From an uncultured Roseiflexaceae bacterium (GTDB lineage: Bacteria; Chloroflexota; Chloroflexia; Chloroflexales; Roseiflexaceae), in NCBI GenBank assembly GCA_937988885.1, contig CALKHR010000080.1, forward strand, positions 1 to 64,000: 64,000 bases of DNA, read 5' to 3'. A model generated the notes under the pieces. The model was not told the origin of the DNA. It saw nothing but the letters and a program-made list of their open reading frames with translations, and made no database searches. Numbering within the stretch: the first letter of the stretch is position 1; each line of letters starts with the position of its first letter. This document shows positions 17,684 to 25,170 of the stretch, piece after piece. Position numbers and translations under genes: made by a program.

Positions 17684-18127
17684 ATGCAGATGGTGTTGAT
17701 GATCGGATTGCAAGCCTCTGGCAAGTCGTCGTTTTGCCGCGAGCGCTTCTACAACACCCACGTGCGGATCAACTTGGATATGCTGCGCACGCGGCACCGT
17801 GAGCGGTTGCTGATCGCGGCGTGCTTCGAGGCTAAACAGCGCTTCGTGGTCGATAACACCAATCTGACGCCGAAACTGCGGGCTACGTACATCGCAGCGG
17901 CGCGGCAGGCACGCTTTGAGGTAGTGGGCTACTTCATGCAGTCGCGCTTGGCGGACTGCCTGGCCCGCAACGCGCAGCGTGAACAGGGCCGCGTGCCCGA
18001 GATAGCGATTATGGCGTCGAGCAAGCGGATGGTAGTGCCGCGCTACGACGAAGGCTTCGACAAACTCTATTTTGTGCGTCTTGTTCAGAATGGTTTCGAT
18101 GTTCAGGAGTGGCGAGATGCAGTTTGA
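17684..18127 (+). CDS. P-loop kinase, polynucleotide-kinase-like
   Basis: 147 residues, essentially only the P-loop kinase core of the T4 polynucleotide-kinase family (AAA_33). Walker A GLQASGKSS at 8-16 is followed by INLDMLR (the D of the PNK active site) and by VVDNTNLT and the lid arginines in QSRLADCLARNAQR. Such modules phosphorylate 5'-OH RNA or DNA ends or small molecules. It overlaps the Thg1-like gene by 11 nt and follows the amidase by 3 nt. The overlap with a 3'-5' RNA polymerase supports RNA 5'-end processing, which is inference. Confidence 0.85.
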   Translation: MQMVLMIGLQASGKSSFCRERFYNTHVRINLDMLRTRHRERLLIAACFEAKQRFVVDNTNLTPKLRATYIAAARQARFEVVGYFMQSRLADCLARNAQREQGRVPEIAIMASSKRMVVPRYDEGFDKLYFVRLVQNGFDVQEWRDAV

Positions 18128-18875
18128 TAGCTTCGATACGCAAATGCGGGTGTACGAGACTTCCAACGACTGGTGTGTGGTGCCCGGCATGTGGGTGGTG
18201 GCACGGTTGGATGGTCGCAACTTTACGCGCCTCCTGCACGAAACGCATCCCTTCGAGCCGCCGTTCGATGTGCGCGTGCGCGACCTGATGCTGGATACTA
18301 CCGAGCATCTGATGAAAACAGGGTTTCGCGTGGTGTACGCCTGGACAGCGAGCGACGAGATCTCGCTGCTGATCCACCCGCAGGACGAGAGTTTCATGCG
18401 CAAGGAGCGCAAGTGGGTGTCGATCCTTTCAGGCGAAGCGAGCGCCGTCTTTTCGCTGGCGCTGGGTGGCGTGGCGAGCTTCGATTGCCGCCTGTCGTTG
18501 CTGCCGAACGCCGATCTGGTGTGCGATTATTTCCGCTGGCGCAGCGAAGATGCGCACCGCAACGCCTTGAACGCGCACTGCTTCTGGAAGTTGCGCGAGC
18601 ATGGCGCCTCGGCGCAGGAGGCGACACAGCGCGTCAAAGGCCTATCGATCAGTGAGAAGAACGAGCTGCTGTTCCAATACGGCGTGAATGTGAATGATCT
18701 GCCGAGTTGGCAGAAGCGCGGCGTGGGCCTGCTGTGGGAGCAATACGAGAAGTGTGGCGTGAACCCGCTGACTGGCGATGTACAGATTGGTGTACGGCGG
18801 CGCATTCGGCGCGAACTGGATCTGCCGATGAAGGAGGCATATACGGACTGGCTGCGCGCGACGGTGCTGATATGA
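18117..18875 (+). CDS. Thg1-like protein (3'-5' RNA polymerase / tRNA-His guanylyltransferase family)
   Basis: 252 residues. The N-terminal palm domain has the metal-binding acids of Thg1: D32 in ARLDGRNF and D80-E81 in ASDEISLLI, with spacing close to human Thg1 D29/D76/E77. The HINxN-like segment is AHRNALNAHCFW. Bacterial Thg1-like proteins add nucleotides in the reverse direction and can repair 5'-truncated tRNAs; bacteria generally do not need the tRNA-His G-1 addition because it is genome-encoded. The start at 18117 is chosen because AGGAG precedes it and the family begins there. It is translationally coupled to the kinase-like gene. Confidence 0.92.
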   Translation: MQFDSFDTQMRVYETSNDWCVVPGMWVVARLDGRNFTRLLHETHPFEPPFDVRVRDLMLDTTEHLMKTGFRVVYAWTASDEISLLIHPQDESFMRKERKWVSILSGEASAVFSLALGGVASFDCRLSLLPNADLVCDYFRWRSEDAHRNALNAHCFWKLREHGASAQEATQRVKGLSISEKNELLFQYGVNVNDLPSWQKRGVGLLWEQYEKCGVNPLTGDVQIGVRRRIRRELDLPMKEAYTDWLRATVLI

Positions 18876-18983
18876 GTTGATTTTGAGCGTTTTGTCATCG
18901 GGCTGAAAGGAAAACGTGGTGGCTGTTTGCGTTTGATTTGGCAAAAGATGTTCTGAGCCGTCTTACGATGAAAGGAGCCACCA

Positions 18984-19301
18984 ATGAACTTCGTCGGCCC
19001 CATTCTCTCGGAGCATGCTCGCCGTCGTTTGGCCCAGCGCAACCTCTCGCCCGCCGATATCGACGCGGTCTGTCAATTTGGTATCGATGAAATCCGAGCA
19101 GGTCTGAATTGCTACTTCTTTGGCAAGCGCCAATTACGGAAATACGATAACGACAAACAATTAGAGCGTTTGGTCGGCATTACAGTGCTCTGTTGCCCAC
19201 GCTGCCACTACGTCGTGACGGCGTATCGCAGCCATCGGGGCATCAAGGATCATCGCCATAAGACCAAGTACGCCAGGCCGCATACGGTATGCCAATGTTA
19301 A
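18984..19301 (+). CDS. DUF4258-like small protein
   Basis: 105 residues. The N-terminal LSEHARRRLAQRNLSPADIDAV is typical of the DUF4258 fold, which resembles RelE/BrnT-like small RNases. The C-terminus adds CCPRCH and basic KDHRHKTKYAR segments. AAAGGAG lies upstream of the ATG. No antitoxin-like gene is adjacent, so a toxin role is not supported. It is 108 bp downstream of the Thg1 gene and shares its direction, ending in a strong hairpin at 19325. Molecular function unknown. Confidence 0.75.
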   Translation: MNFVGPILSEHARRRLAQRNLSPADIDAVCQFGIDEIRAGLNCYFFGKRQLRKYDNDKQLERLVGITVLCCPRCHYVVTAYRSHRGIKDHRHKTKYARPHTVCQC

Positions 19302-19324
19302 TGCCGATGAGCTTCGGAATGCAC

Positions 19325-19360
19325 ACAGGCTTGCCCACGACATGGGCAAGCCTGTTTCGT
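19325..19360. terminator. Strong bidirectional terminator
   Basis: A perfect 13-bp stem (19325-19337 with 19343-19355, 5-nt loop) followed by TTTCGTT, between the convergent DUF4258 and GT87-like genes. Confidence 0.7.
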
Positions 19361-19377
19361 TGCGCGAGGTGTTCGGG

Positions 19378-20352
19378 TTAGACCGCCGCGTCGTCCCGTT
19401 TGAACGTGAGGCGCTGCTGCATCTCCTGGATTTTGTTCTTGATCCAAGGCTGTTGCCACAGCACGATCAGGAAGGCGGGCAGGTAGACCAAGAATAATAA
19501 ATAGGAGGTGCTCACCCAGAGTGTGATAAACGTAAGCCGTATGTAGAAGAATGCGACCCACGAAGTGAAGGTAAGTAGGAGCATCTGCTGCGCCGATTGA
19601 GGGATCATCCACAGCAGTAGTTGATCGTAGAAGAGGCGATGTTGCGGGGTGATCGTCATCAAGAAGAAGAAACGTGCTTGTTTGTTCTTCCAGAAGGCAA
19701 GGCTTAACAAAAAGAGTGGCCCGAAGACACTGATGAGGGGAATAAACCCGTCATAGTCGCGTGTTTGCGCGAGCCAGCGCCACGGCCAATCGGGCATCAG
19801 CACCAGCGAAATCAGCCCCACGCCGATCACACTTGCGATGCGCAGCGGCGTCCAACGGATCGATAGGGCGATTGGTAGGGCAAGGGTGGGCTTGGCTGTT
19901 AATACAAACGCCAGTGCAGGATAAAACAGCACCAACATAAATAATGGCGACCACTGCATGCTCTTCGCCGCCATCAAAAAACAGGGCGAAGCGAAAGCAA
20001 TCAGGCGCCAATATTGATGATCTCGCAGCAGGCCGTATGCTAGAGCGCCGCTCGCCAACCCGAACAGGGCGACGACGCCGCTATTACCTGGCAATAGTGC
20101 CCAAGGAAACACAACCACAGCTGCAGTAAGAGGATAGGGCACCAAGTTTGTGGAGGCTGGATGACGATATGGATCGAGACCCTTGAGAAGATCGTGGGCA
20201 GCATTGAAGGCCCAACCCATATCAACGAGAGTGCCTTCTAGGCGAGGGTTAAACCACCAACATATTGCACCTGCAAGCACCGCAATGAGAATCGAAAGAG
20301 CCATACGTGCTATGGCATGAAACCGTGGCGAGATGGTATTGAAACTCATCAT
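19378..20352 (-). CDS. Polytopic membrane protein, GT87/DUF2029-like
   Basis: 324 residues with about eight hydrophobic helices. An acidic loop after the first helix (MGWAFNAAHDLLKGLDPYRHPAS) is typical of polyprenyl-phosphate-sugar-dependent mannosyltransferases of the GT87 (DUF2029) type, where such Asp residues are catalytic. Length is shorter than most GT87 proteins (about 400), so substrate use is uncertain. Likely role: addition of a sugar to envelope glycans at the outer face of the membrane. Single gene on the minus strand; the 140 bp upstream is AT-rich. Confidence 0.65.
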   Translation of the reverse strand: MMSFNTISPRFHAIARMALSILIAVLAGAICWWFNPRLEGTLVDMGWAFNAAHDLLKGLDPYRHPASTNLVPYPLTAAVVVFPWALLPGNSGVVALFGLASGALAYGLLRDHQYWRLIAFASPCFLMAAKSMQWSPLFMLVLFYPALAFVLTAKPTLALPIALSIRWTPLRIASVIGVGLISLVLMPDWPWRWLAQTRDYDGFIPLISVFGPLFLLSLAFWKNKQARFFFLMTITPQHRLFYDQLLLWMIPQSAQQMLLLTFTSWVAFFYIRLTFITLWVSTSYLLFLVYLPAFLIVLWQQPWIKNKIQEMQQRLTFKRDDAAV

Positions 20353-20492
20353 TGGTGCAGCAGTTGTGTATCACAATACGATATGTTCCTTTATTCTCAT
20401 GAATTAGTATAGTCTAGCCTAGAAATACGAATTGAACGTAATAACAACAGTATAATGACAAATTCGACGCTTATTCACCTATTGTATCTATG

Positions 20493-21041
20493 CTACGCCG
20501 TCGTATTCTCTGTCCCATAAAAGCGGAAGCTATCCAGATTGCGTATGTGATCGGTGAACAACACGCCGTTCAGGTGATCGATCTCGTGCTGCAACGCCCA
20601 AGAGAGCATACGCGTCGCCTTGGGGATGCGTTGCTTCTTCCCAAACAGGTCGTAATATTCCACCGTCACCCAAACCGAGCGCTCGACTTCGCCGTACCAG
20701 CCGGGCAAACTCAGGCAGCCATCCATAATCGTCTCTCGCGTCGCGCTGCGCTTCACGATCACAGGGTTGATCAGTGCGTAGCGCTGCGCCGCTACCACGG
20801 TGCGTAGGCTTCCATCGGGCTTTGGCTCGGTCTTGGCCGGAATCTCGATCACGGCGATGCGCTGCAGCAGGCCGATCTGCGGCGCGGCCAGCCCAACACC
20901 ATCGGCAGCGTGCATCGTCTCAAACATATCCTCAATCAGCGAGCGCAGTTCGGGCGCCGGCAGCCGCACAGGCTCCGAACGACTCTTCAAGATCTTATTG
21001 TCCTCGGGATTATCGATCCGCAAGATGCGTCGTAGCGCCAT
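20493..21041 (-). CDS. def: Peptide deformylase
   Basis: 182 residues. All three deformylase motifs are present: GVGLAAPQIG (48-57), DGCLS with metal ligand C109, and QHEIDHLNG with ligands H152 and H156 and catalytic E153. Motif 2 normally reads EGCLS; here the first residue is Asp. The enzyme removes the N-formyl group from nascent proteins. It lies 15 bp downstream of the truncated haemoglobin gene, and the two are probably one transcript. Confidence 0.95.
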   Translation of the reverse strand: MALRRILRIDNPEDNKILKSRSEPVRLPAPELRSLIEDMFETMHAADGVGLAAPQIGLLQRIAVIEIPAKTEPKPDGSLRTVVAAQRYALINPVIVKRSATRETIMDGCLSLPGWYGEVERSVWVTVEYYDLFGKKQRIPKATRMLSWALQHEIDHLNGVLFTDHIRNLDSFRFYGTENTTA

Positions 21042-21056
21042 CAGTTTCCTCCAGTC

Positions 21057-21470
21057 CTAGCGCGTTATTGTATGTTTCGTCGCACGTTGTGGCTTGTTGA
21101 TGCGGGTGTGAATCGCCGTCGCGATGTTGGCCGCCCGTCGCTTAGTCTCGTCGGCGCGCGGGCCTGCAAACAGTTCATCGATCGTTTCGTTGAAGAGCGC
21201 CAGCCAACGGGCGAAGTGCGCCTCGGTGAGCGCCTCTTGGTGATGCAAATCGATGTGTTTCTGCATCACATTGCCGCTGTAGGTGTGCGCCCGAAACAGC
21301 AAACTCTCCCAGAACGCATAGATATGCGGCGCGTGCTTTGCTAAGTCCATCTGCGCCACATCCGTGAACAGATACCCGATCTCGGCGTCCTGGAGGGCGC
21401 GTTGGTAGAATGTATCCACGAACAGTTTAATATCTTCAGATGTTGCGATATCGCGCATTCTAATCACCAA
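21057..21470 (-). CDS. Group III truncated haemoglobin
   Basis: 137 residues. The pattern is that of the group III (P-type) truncated globins: FVDTFYQRALQDAEIGYLF at the start, a distal-side KHAPHIYAFWESLLFR, and a proximal histidine in the QKHIDLHHQEALTEAHFARW region. It would bind haem and O2/NO or related ligands in the cytoplasm. An alternative start is the second Met at 21458. It is cotranscribed with def. The window also encodes a second globin-fold haem protein, the protoglobin at 29486. Confidence 0.88.
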   Translation of the reverse strand: MVIRMRDIATSEDIKLFVDTFYQRALQDAEIGYLFTDVAQMDLAKHAPHIYAFWESLLFRAHTYSGNVMQKHIDLHHQEALTEAHFARWLALFNETIDELFAGPRADETKRRAANIATAIHTRINKPQRATKHTITR

Positions 21471-21552
21471 AACTATACCACAACACTATCGCGCATGCGC
21501 CCACCGCACATCGCTCCCCCCGCACGATGAGCGCACGCACGATGCCAAAATT

Positions 21553-23232
21553 CTACGGGAGTTGCAATGGCGTTACCGTGTCGATCCACGCTTCGAACAG
21601 GCCGCCGAGTTCACAGCTACAGGCTTGCTCGGCGGAGAACTGCAACTGCGCCCGACCCACGTAACCGTAGCGATGTTGGCCATAATAGTCGCGCAAAAAC
21701 GCGAAGAACGCCTCTTCGCCGATCTGTTGGCGGAGCGCCTGGAAGAACAGCGCCGCCTTGCCGTACACGATGCCATAGTAGTTGCCGCGGAACGCGGCGG
21801 TCGGCTGTGCCACGGGTGCGTCGCGCCCTGCATCGCGAACGCTGCGGTAGCGCTGCCGAAACACCTCGAGTTGGGCTTGGGCGGCTTCGGCACCTCGCAT
21901 CTGTTCCTGGTAGATGACCTCGCTGTAGCTCGCCAGCGCCTCGTCGAGCCACGCCTCGCGCTGCACATCGTTGCCGATGATGCTGTACCACCACTGGTGC
22001 CCCACCTCGTGCGCTACCGTGATCTCAAGGCTGCTGCGCCTGCCGTACAGATCGCTCTGCATCAGGATCAGCCCCGGATACTCGACACCGAGGAAGGTCG
22101 TTGCATCAACCTCGACAATATCGAGTTCGGCGAACGGGTAGCGCCCAATGCTCGCGTTGAAGATTCGCACTGCGTCAACCGCCGCCTGCAGCGCCACCTG
22201 GCCGCCCTGTTCGTGTCCAGGCCGATAGTACGAGTTGATGCGCGTGCCATCGCTCTCGGCACTGATCACGCCGTACTGCGCCACTGCGATCATCAGGTCG
22301 CGCTGCGGGCCGCTCACGAAGCGTAGCGTGGTTTGGCCATCCTGTTCCGTGCGGCTGATCTCCGAGCCTGTTGCGATCGCCTGCCAATCGCTCGGCACGC
22401 GCAGCGTTAGGTCGTAGAGCGCCGTCTCGCTGTTGACGAAATCGCCGCGCCCGTCGGGCACCTCGATCTCCCATTGGCCCGCCCGCACAATCGCCACCAA
22501 CGGATACGACGAGGCCAACGCGAGCACGCCGCCCTGTTTGTTGAAGGCTCCGTACATATACGCGGCGTTGAGCGGCGCCCTGGTCACGAACGCGATTGTG
22601 ATTGTGGTAGTACTGTTGGGCGCAAGCGGCTCGGGTAGTCCCACCTCTAGCAGATACATCCCCTGAGCGTAGCGCACCTCGATCTCCTGGCCATCCACCA
22701 GCACTCGATCCACGGTGAGCGATCCGCCAAAATCTGCAAGGTTTGGGTACAGGCGGAAGAAGATCGTTGGCAATGGCTCTGTATCGCGGTTGCGATATTC
22801 CAACGTGAGTTGCCCCGCCAAGGTGCGCGCCTCGGGGTCAATACTCGCATCGATAGTATAACGGTTCCAATCGTCGGCGCGCTGAAGATCACCCGCAAAA
22901 TCGGGCAATAGCGCCGCACTCTGCGCCGCCAGATCGAACGTCGTTTCCGCCTCAGGCTCAGCGGTCGGTTCCGCCGTGGGTTCTGGCTCCGCTGTAGGTT
23001 CGGGAATCGGCTCAGGCGTTGCGGTCGGTTCAGGCTCGGCGGTCGGTTCCACGAGTGGCTCCGGCTCGGCGGTCGGCTCGTTGAACGCCTCCATCACAGC
23101 CGTGGCGAGCGCCGCAGTGGGCTGCGCAATAGTCGCATTGGCGCTGTCGGTCGGCGGCGTGTCAGCGATCGGCGGCGAGCCGCAGGCCACCATCAGCAAC
23201 ATCAATAGTGCTTGCACAACACGTTGGCGCAT
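21553..23232 (-). CDS. M1-like metallopeptidase lipoprotein
   Basis: 559 residues from the ATG at 23232 (GAGGAG upstream). A lipoprotein signal ends at C17 (LMVACGSPP). Residues about 50-97 are a Pro-Thr-Glu linker of repeated EPTAEPEPT-type units, probably spanning the cell wall. The peptidase domain carries the gluzincin motif H408-E409-x2-H412-x18-E431 (VAHEVGHQWW, then AWLDEALASYSE) and the upstream GVEYPGLILM that corresponds to the exopeptidase motif of M1 enzymes. It is shorter than classical M1 aminopeptidases (about 850) and lacks the C-terminal helical domain. Extracellular, lipid-anchored. Confidence 0.88.
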   Translation of the reverse strand: MRQRVVQALLMLLMVACGSPPIADTPPTDSANATIAQPTAALATAVMEAFNEPTAEPEPLVEPTAEPEPTATPEPIPEPTAEPEPTAEPTAEPEAETTFDLAAQSAALLPDFAGDLQRADDWNRYTIDASIDPEARTLAGQLTLEYRNRDTEPLPTIFFRLYPNLADFGGSLTVDRVLVDGQEIEVRYAQGMYLLEVGLPEPLAPNSTTTITIAFVTRAPLNAAYMYGAFNKQGGVLALASSYPLVAIVRAGQWEIEVPDGRGDFVNSETALYDLTLRVPSDWQAIATGSEISRTEQDGQTTLRFVSGPQRDLMIAVAQYGVISAESDGTRINSYYRPGHEQGGQVALQAAVDAVRIFNASIGRYPFAELDIVEVDATTFLGVEYPGLILMQSDLYGRRSSLEITVAHEVGHQWWYSIIGNDVQREAWLDEALASYSEVIYQEQMRGAEAAQAQLEVFRQRYRSVRDAGRDAPVAQPTAAFRGNYYGIVYGKAALFFQALRQQIGEEAFFAFLRDYYGQHRYGYVGRAQLQFSAEQACSCELGGLFEAWIDTVTPLQLP

Positions 23233-23514
23233 AAGCACTCCTCTCTCTCTTGGTGAACGAAGGGCATTATACCCGACCCAATCTTGCCAAACTGCCACCG
23301 TTGTCGCCAGTCAAACCCGGTGCGCCGACGTGGTATACTGCACCAAATAGCGAAACAGGATTCATATCAGGCGGCATCAACGGTTTCAGAGCAGGCAACA
23401 AAGCCTATGAGTGCTCTTTATGTTCATTGTGTGAAGCCAAAACGGGCTATCTGCGAATTATGACACATTCACTGTGGAACAGGTAACACTATCCACTCGG
23501 TAGAACAAGCTATT

Positions 23515-24168
23515 GTGATAACCGCTAACGATCTCCGTAATATCCCCCTCTTCGCGTCACTCGATGAGCGAACGCTTGCAAATGTGGCGCGCCAGATGCA
23601 GCGCTGCGATTTTCGGGCTGGCGAATACATTCTGTTTGAAGATGAGCAACCCACCGGAATGTATTTCGTGCTGCGCGGTCGTGTTCGCCTTTCCTGCACT
23701 GCCCACGATGGCCGCGAGCAAGTGTTAGCGATGGTCGGCGCGGGAGAGAATTTCAACGCAGTGCCGCTGTTCGATGAGCACCCCAACCCAACGACAGCCC
23801 GCGCAATGAGTTCGGTAGCCTGCCTGTTGTTGCCTCGTGCTGCGCTCCTCGACCTTCTCAAGCAACACCCCGATCTCGCGCTGGCTGCTTTACGCGAGAT
23901 GGCTGGGCAACTCCGCGAACTCGTCGTCCTCGTCGAAGATCTCGCCTTCCGCTCCGTGCGCGAACGCCTCGCCCGCCAACTTTTGCGTGAAGCTAGCGCT
24001 GGTGCTGCCGAACTCACCCAACAAGAGTTGGCCGAGCGCACCGCGACCGTCCGCGAGATCGCCGGGCGCGCGCTGCGGCAACTCGCTCAGGAGGGGCTTG
24101 TGCGCCTCGAACGGGGCCGTGTGATCGTACTGGACCGTGAGGGTCTGGCGCGAATCATCGATCAGTGA
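23515..24168 (+). CDS. Crp/Fnr family transcriptional regulator
   Basis: 217 residues: an N-terminal cyclic-nucleotide-binding fold (about 5-120, FRAGEYILFEDEQPTGMYFVLRGRVRL) and a C-terminal winged helix (about 150-215, LTQQELAERTATVREIAGRALRQLAQEGLV). There are no N-terminal Cys clusters, so it is not a classical Fnr oxygen sensor; the effector is unknown. The start is GTG at 23515 with a poor ribosome binding site. It is followed after 120 bp by a ferredoxin gene, with a palindromic operator candidate between them at 24183, so control of the ferredoxin is a plausible inference. Confidence 0.9.
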   Translation: MITANDLRNIPLFASLDERTLANVARQMQRCDFRAGEYILFEDEQPTGMYFVLRGRVRLSCTAHDGREQVLAMVGAGENFNAVPLFDEHPNPTTARAMSSVACLLLPRAALLDLLKQHPDLALAALREMAGQLRELVVLVEDLAFRSVRERLARQLLREASAGAAELTQQELAERTATVREIAGRALRQLAQEGLVRLERGRVIVLDREGLARIIDQ

Positions 24169-24182
24169 GGCATTGCTCCATC

Positions 24183-24212
24183 TGTCCCAAATTTCACAAG
24201 TGAAGTGGGACA
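24183..24212 (+). promoter_or_regulatory. Nested palindrome, operator or terminator candidate
   Basis: The outer TGTCCCA (24183-24189) and TGGGACA (24206-24212) enclose TTCAC-AA-GTGAA (24193-24204). It lies between the Crp/Fnr stop and the ferredoxin start. It does not match the standard CRP or FNR consensus. Confidence 0.4.
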
Positions 24213-24288
24213 AAAGTAACAGACAGCCGTTTCACTCCCTGCTATGCTAGGCCCAACACAAGTGTTACTGATGATAAGGGAGACGACC

Positions 24289-24522
24289 ATGGCATATGTG
24301 ATTGCGGAACCGTGCATTGGCACCAAGGATGCCTCGTGTGTGGCGGTTTGCCCTGTGGACTGCATCTACGAAGGCGACGATCAATACTACATCAACCCCG
24401 ACGAGTGCATCGACTGCGGTGCCTGCGAGCCGGAGTGCCCAGTTGAAGCAATCTTTGCCGATGACTCGGTCCCCGAGCAGTGGCAGAGCTATATCGAGAA
24501 GAATCAAGCCTTCTTCGGCTAA
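24289..24522 (+). CDS. fdxA: 7Fe-type ferredoxin
   Basis: 77 residues from the ATG at 24289 (AAGGGA upstream). Cysteines at 9, 17, 21, 25, 40, 43, 46 and 50 reproduce, shifted by one, the C8/16/20/24/39/42/45/49 pattern of Azotobacter-type ferredoxin I. This predicts one [3Fe-4S] and one [4Fe-4S] cluster. The acidic C-terminus is typical of FdxA proteins. A cytoplasmic electron carrier, partner unknown. It ends in a good terminator at 24542. Confidence 0.93.
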   Translation: MAYVIAEPCIGTKDASCVAVCPVDCIYEGDDQYYINPDECIDCGACEPECPVEAIFADDSVPEQWQSYIEKNQAFFG

Positions 24523-24541
24523 GCTATGCAAACAGATGCTC

Positions 24542-24580
24542 AACAGGGTGGAGGATAATCCTTCACCCTGTTTTGTTTTT
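24542..24580 (+). terminator. Rho-independent terminator after ferredoxin
   Basis: AACAGGGTG (24542-24550) pairs with CACCCTGTT (24564-24572); the stem extends inward to GAGGA/TCCTT, and a T-rich run TTGTTTTT follows. Confidence 0.75.
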
Positions 24581-24584
24581 TAAG

Positions 24585-24922
24585 CTAAGAGCATTTCTGA
24601 AAGCATCGGGAGGTTGTGAGCAGAGACAGATGCGTGTCAGGATGCAAAAAACGCATACAGATCACCGAACATGGACCATACCGAGGAACCAAATGATACA
24701 GGCATCACAGAGCGGATTCCTTGGGGCCAGGGGCGATGAGCCCCGGTCGGAGTTTCCAAAGGGCCGCGACCGACCCTTTGGGCTTGCGCAGCAGCCGTGT
24801 TGCTCGCGAGTACGCGCATTTCTGCCGTATGGCGCATCCCACGCTCTCGCAAAAGAGACACATCCATTACCCATCTGATATTGTTTCTTCCGCATGAGAA
24901 TGCTTTTCAGAAAGCCTCTTAG
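24585..24922. mobile_element. MITE-like element with terminal inverted repeats
   Basis: The left end CTAAGAGCATTTCTGAAA (from 24585) and the inverted right end (24899-24922, reading CTAAGAGGCTTTCTGAAAAG on the minus strand) match over about 22 nt with a few differences. The 338-bp interior has no recognisable transposase, and no clear target-site duplication was found. It may be a decayed insertion sequence or a non-autonomous element. It directly abuts repeat copy 2. Confidence 0.55.
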
Positions 24923-24936
24923 ACGAATACCAGCAT

Positions 24937-25065
24937 CCTCAGAGAAGGTGCTGTCGATGCGCTGCGTGTAGCAGCGCATCGACAGCACAAAAAACGTTAC
25001 ATACCTTGCTGCCGCAGGCTAAAACGGGTTTGTTATTGATACTGCCTAACTGGATTTGGTATAAC
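24937..25065 (+). repeat. Dispersed stem-loop element, copy 2
   Basis: A perfect 18-bp stem, 24948-24965 with 24971-24988 and a 5-nt loop. It is followed by CACAAAAAACG, ACCTTGCTGCCGCAGGC and a terminal GGATTTGGTAT. It is the inverted near-full-length counterpart of copy 1 at 63-186. The tail carries a promoter-like sequence pointing at the membrane-protein gene at 25171. Confidence 0.75.
25036..25065 (+). promoter_or_regulatory. Promoter candidate carried by repeat copy 2
   Basis: TTGATA (25036-25041), an 18-bp spacer and TATAAC (25060-25065), about 105 nt upstream of the start at 25171. The conserved terminal part of the repeat supplies the -10 region. Confidence 0.5.
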
Positions 25066-25170
25066 ATATCTCCAATCTATTGGCCCTTTTAACCATCAAT
25101 GGGTTTGACAACTCCTCTCGCTGCTGCGATAATCGCCCACCGAAAGCAATCGTAACGACGTTGGTTTGCC

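Noticed and set aside
18984..19301. Toxin-antitoxin pair for the DUF4258-like gene
   Set aside because: Fold is toxin-like but no adjacent antitoxin candidate exists; a terminator directly follows.
22900..23110. Tandem repeat array
   Set aside because: It encodes the Pro-Thr-Glu linker of the M1-like lipoprotein; periodicity is explained by the coding sequence.
24480..24988. Open frames through the repeat cluster on both strands
   Set aside because: No recognisable protein, no ribosome binding site; they run through the inverted repeats and the hairpin.
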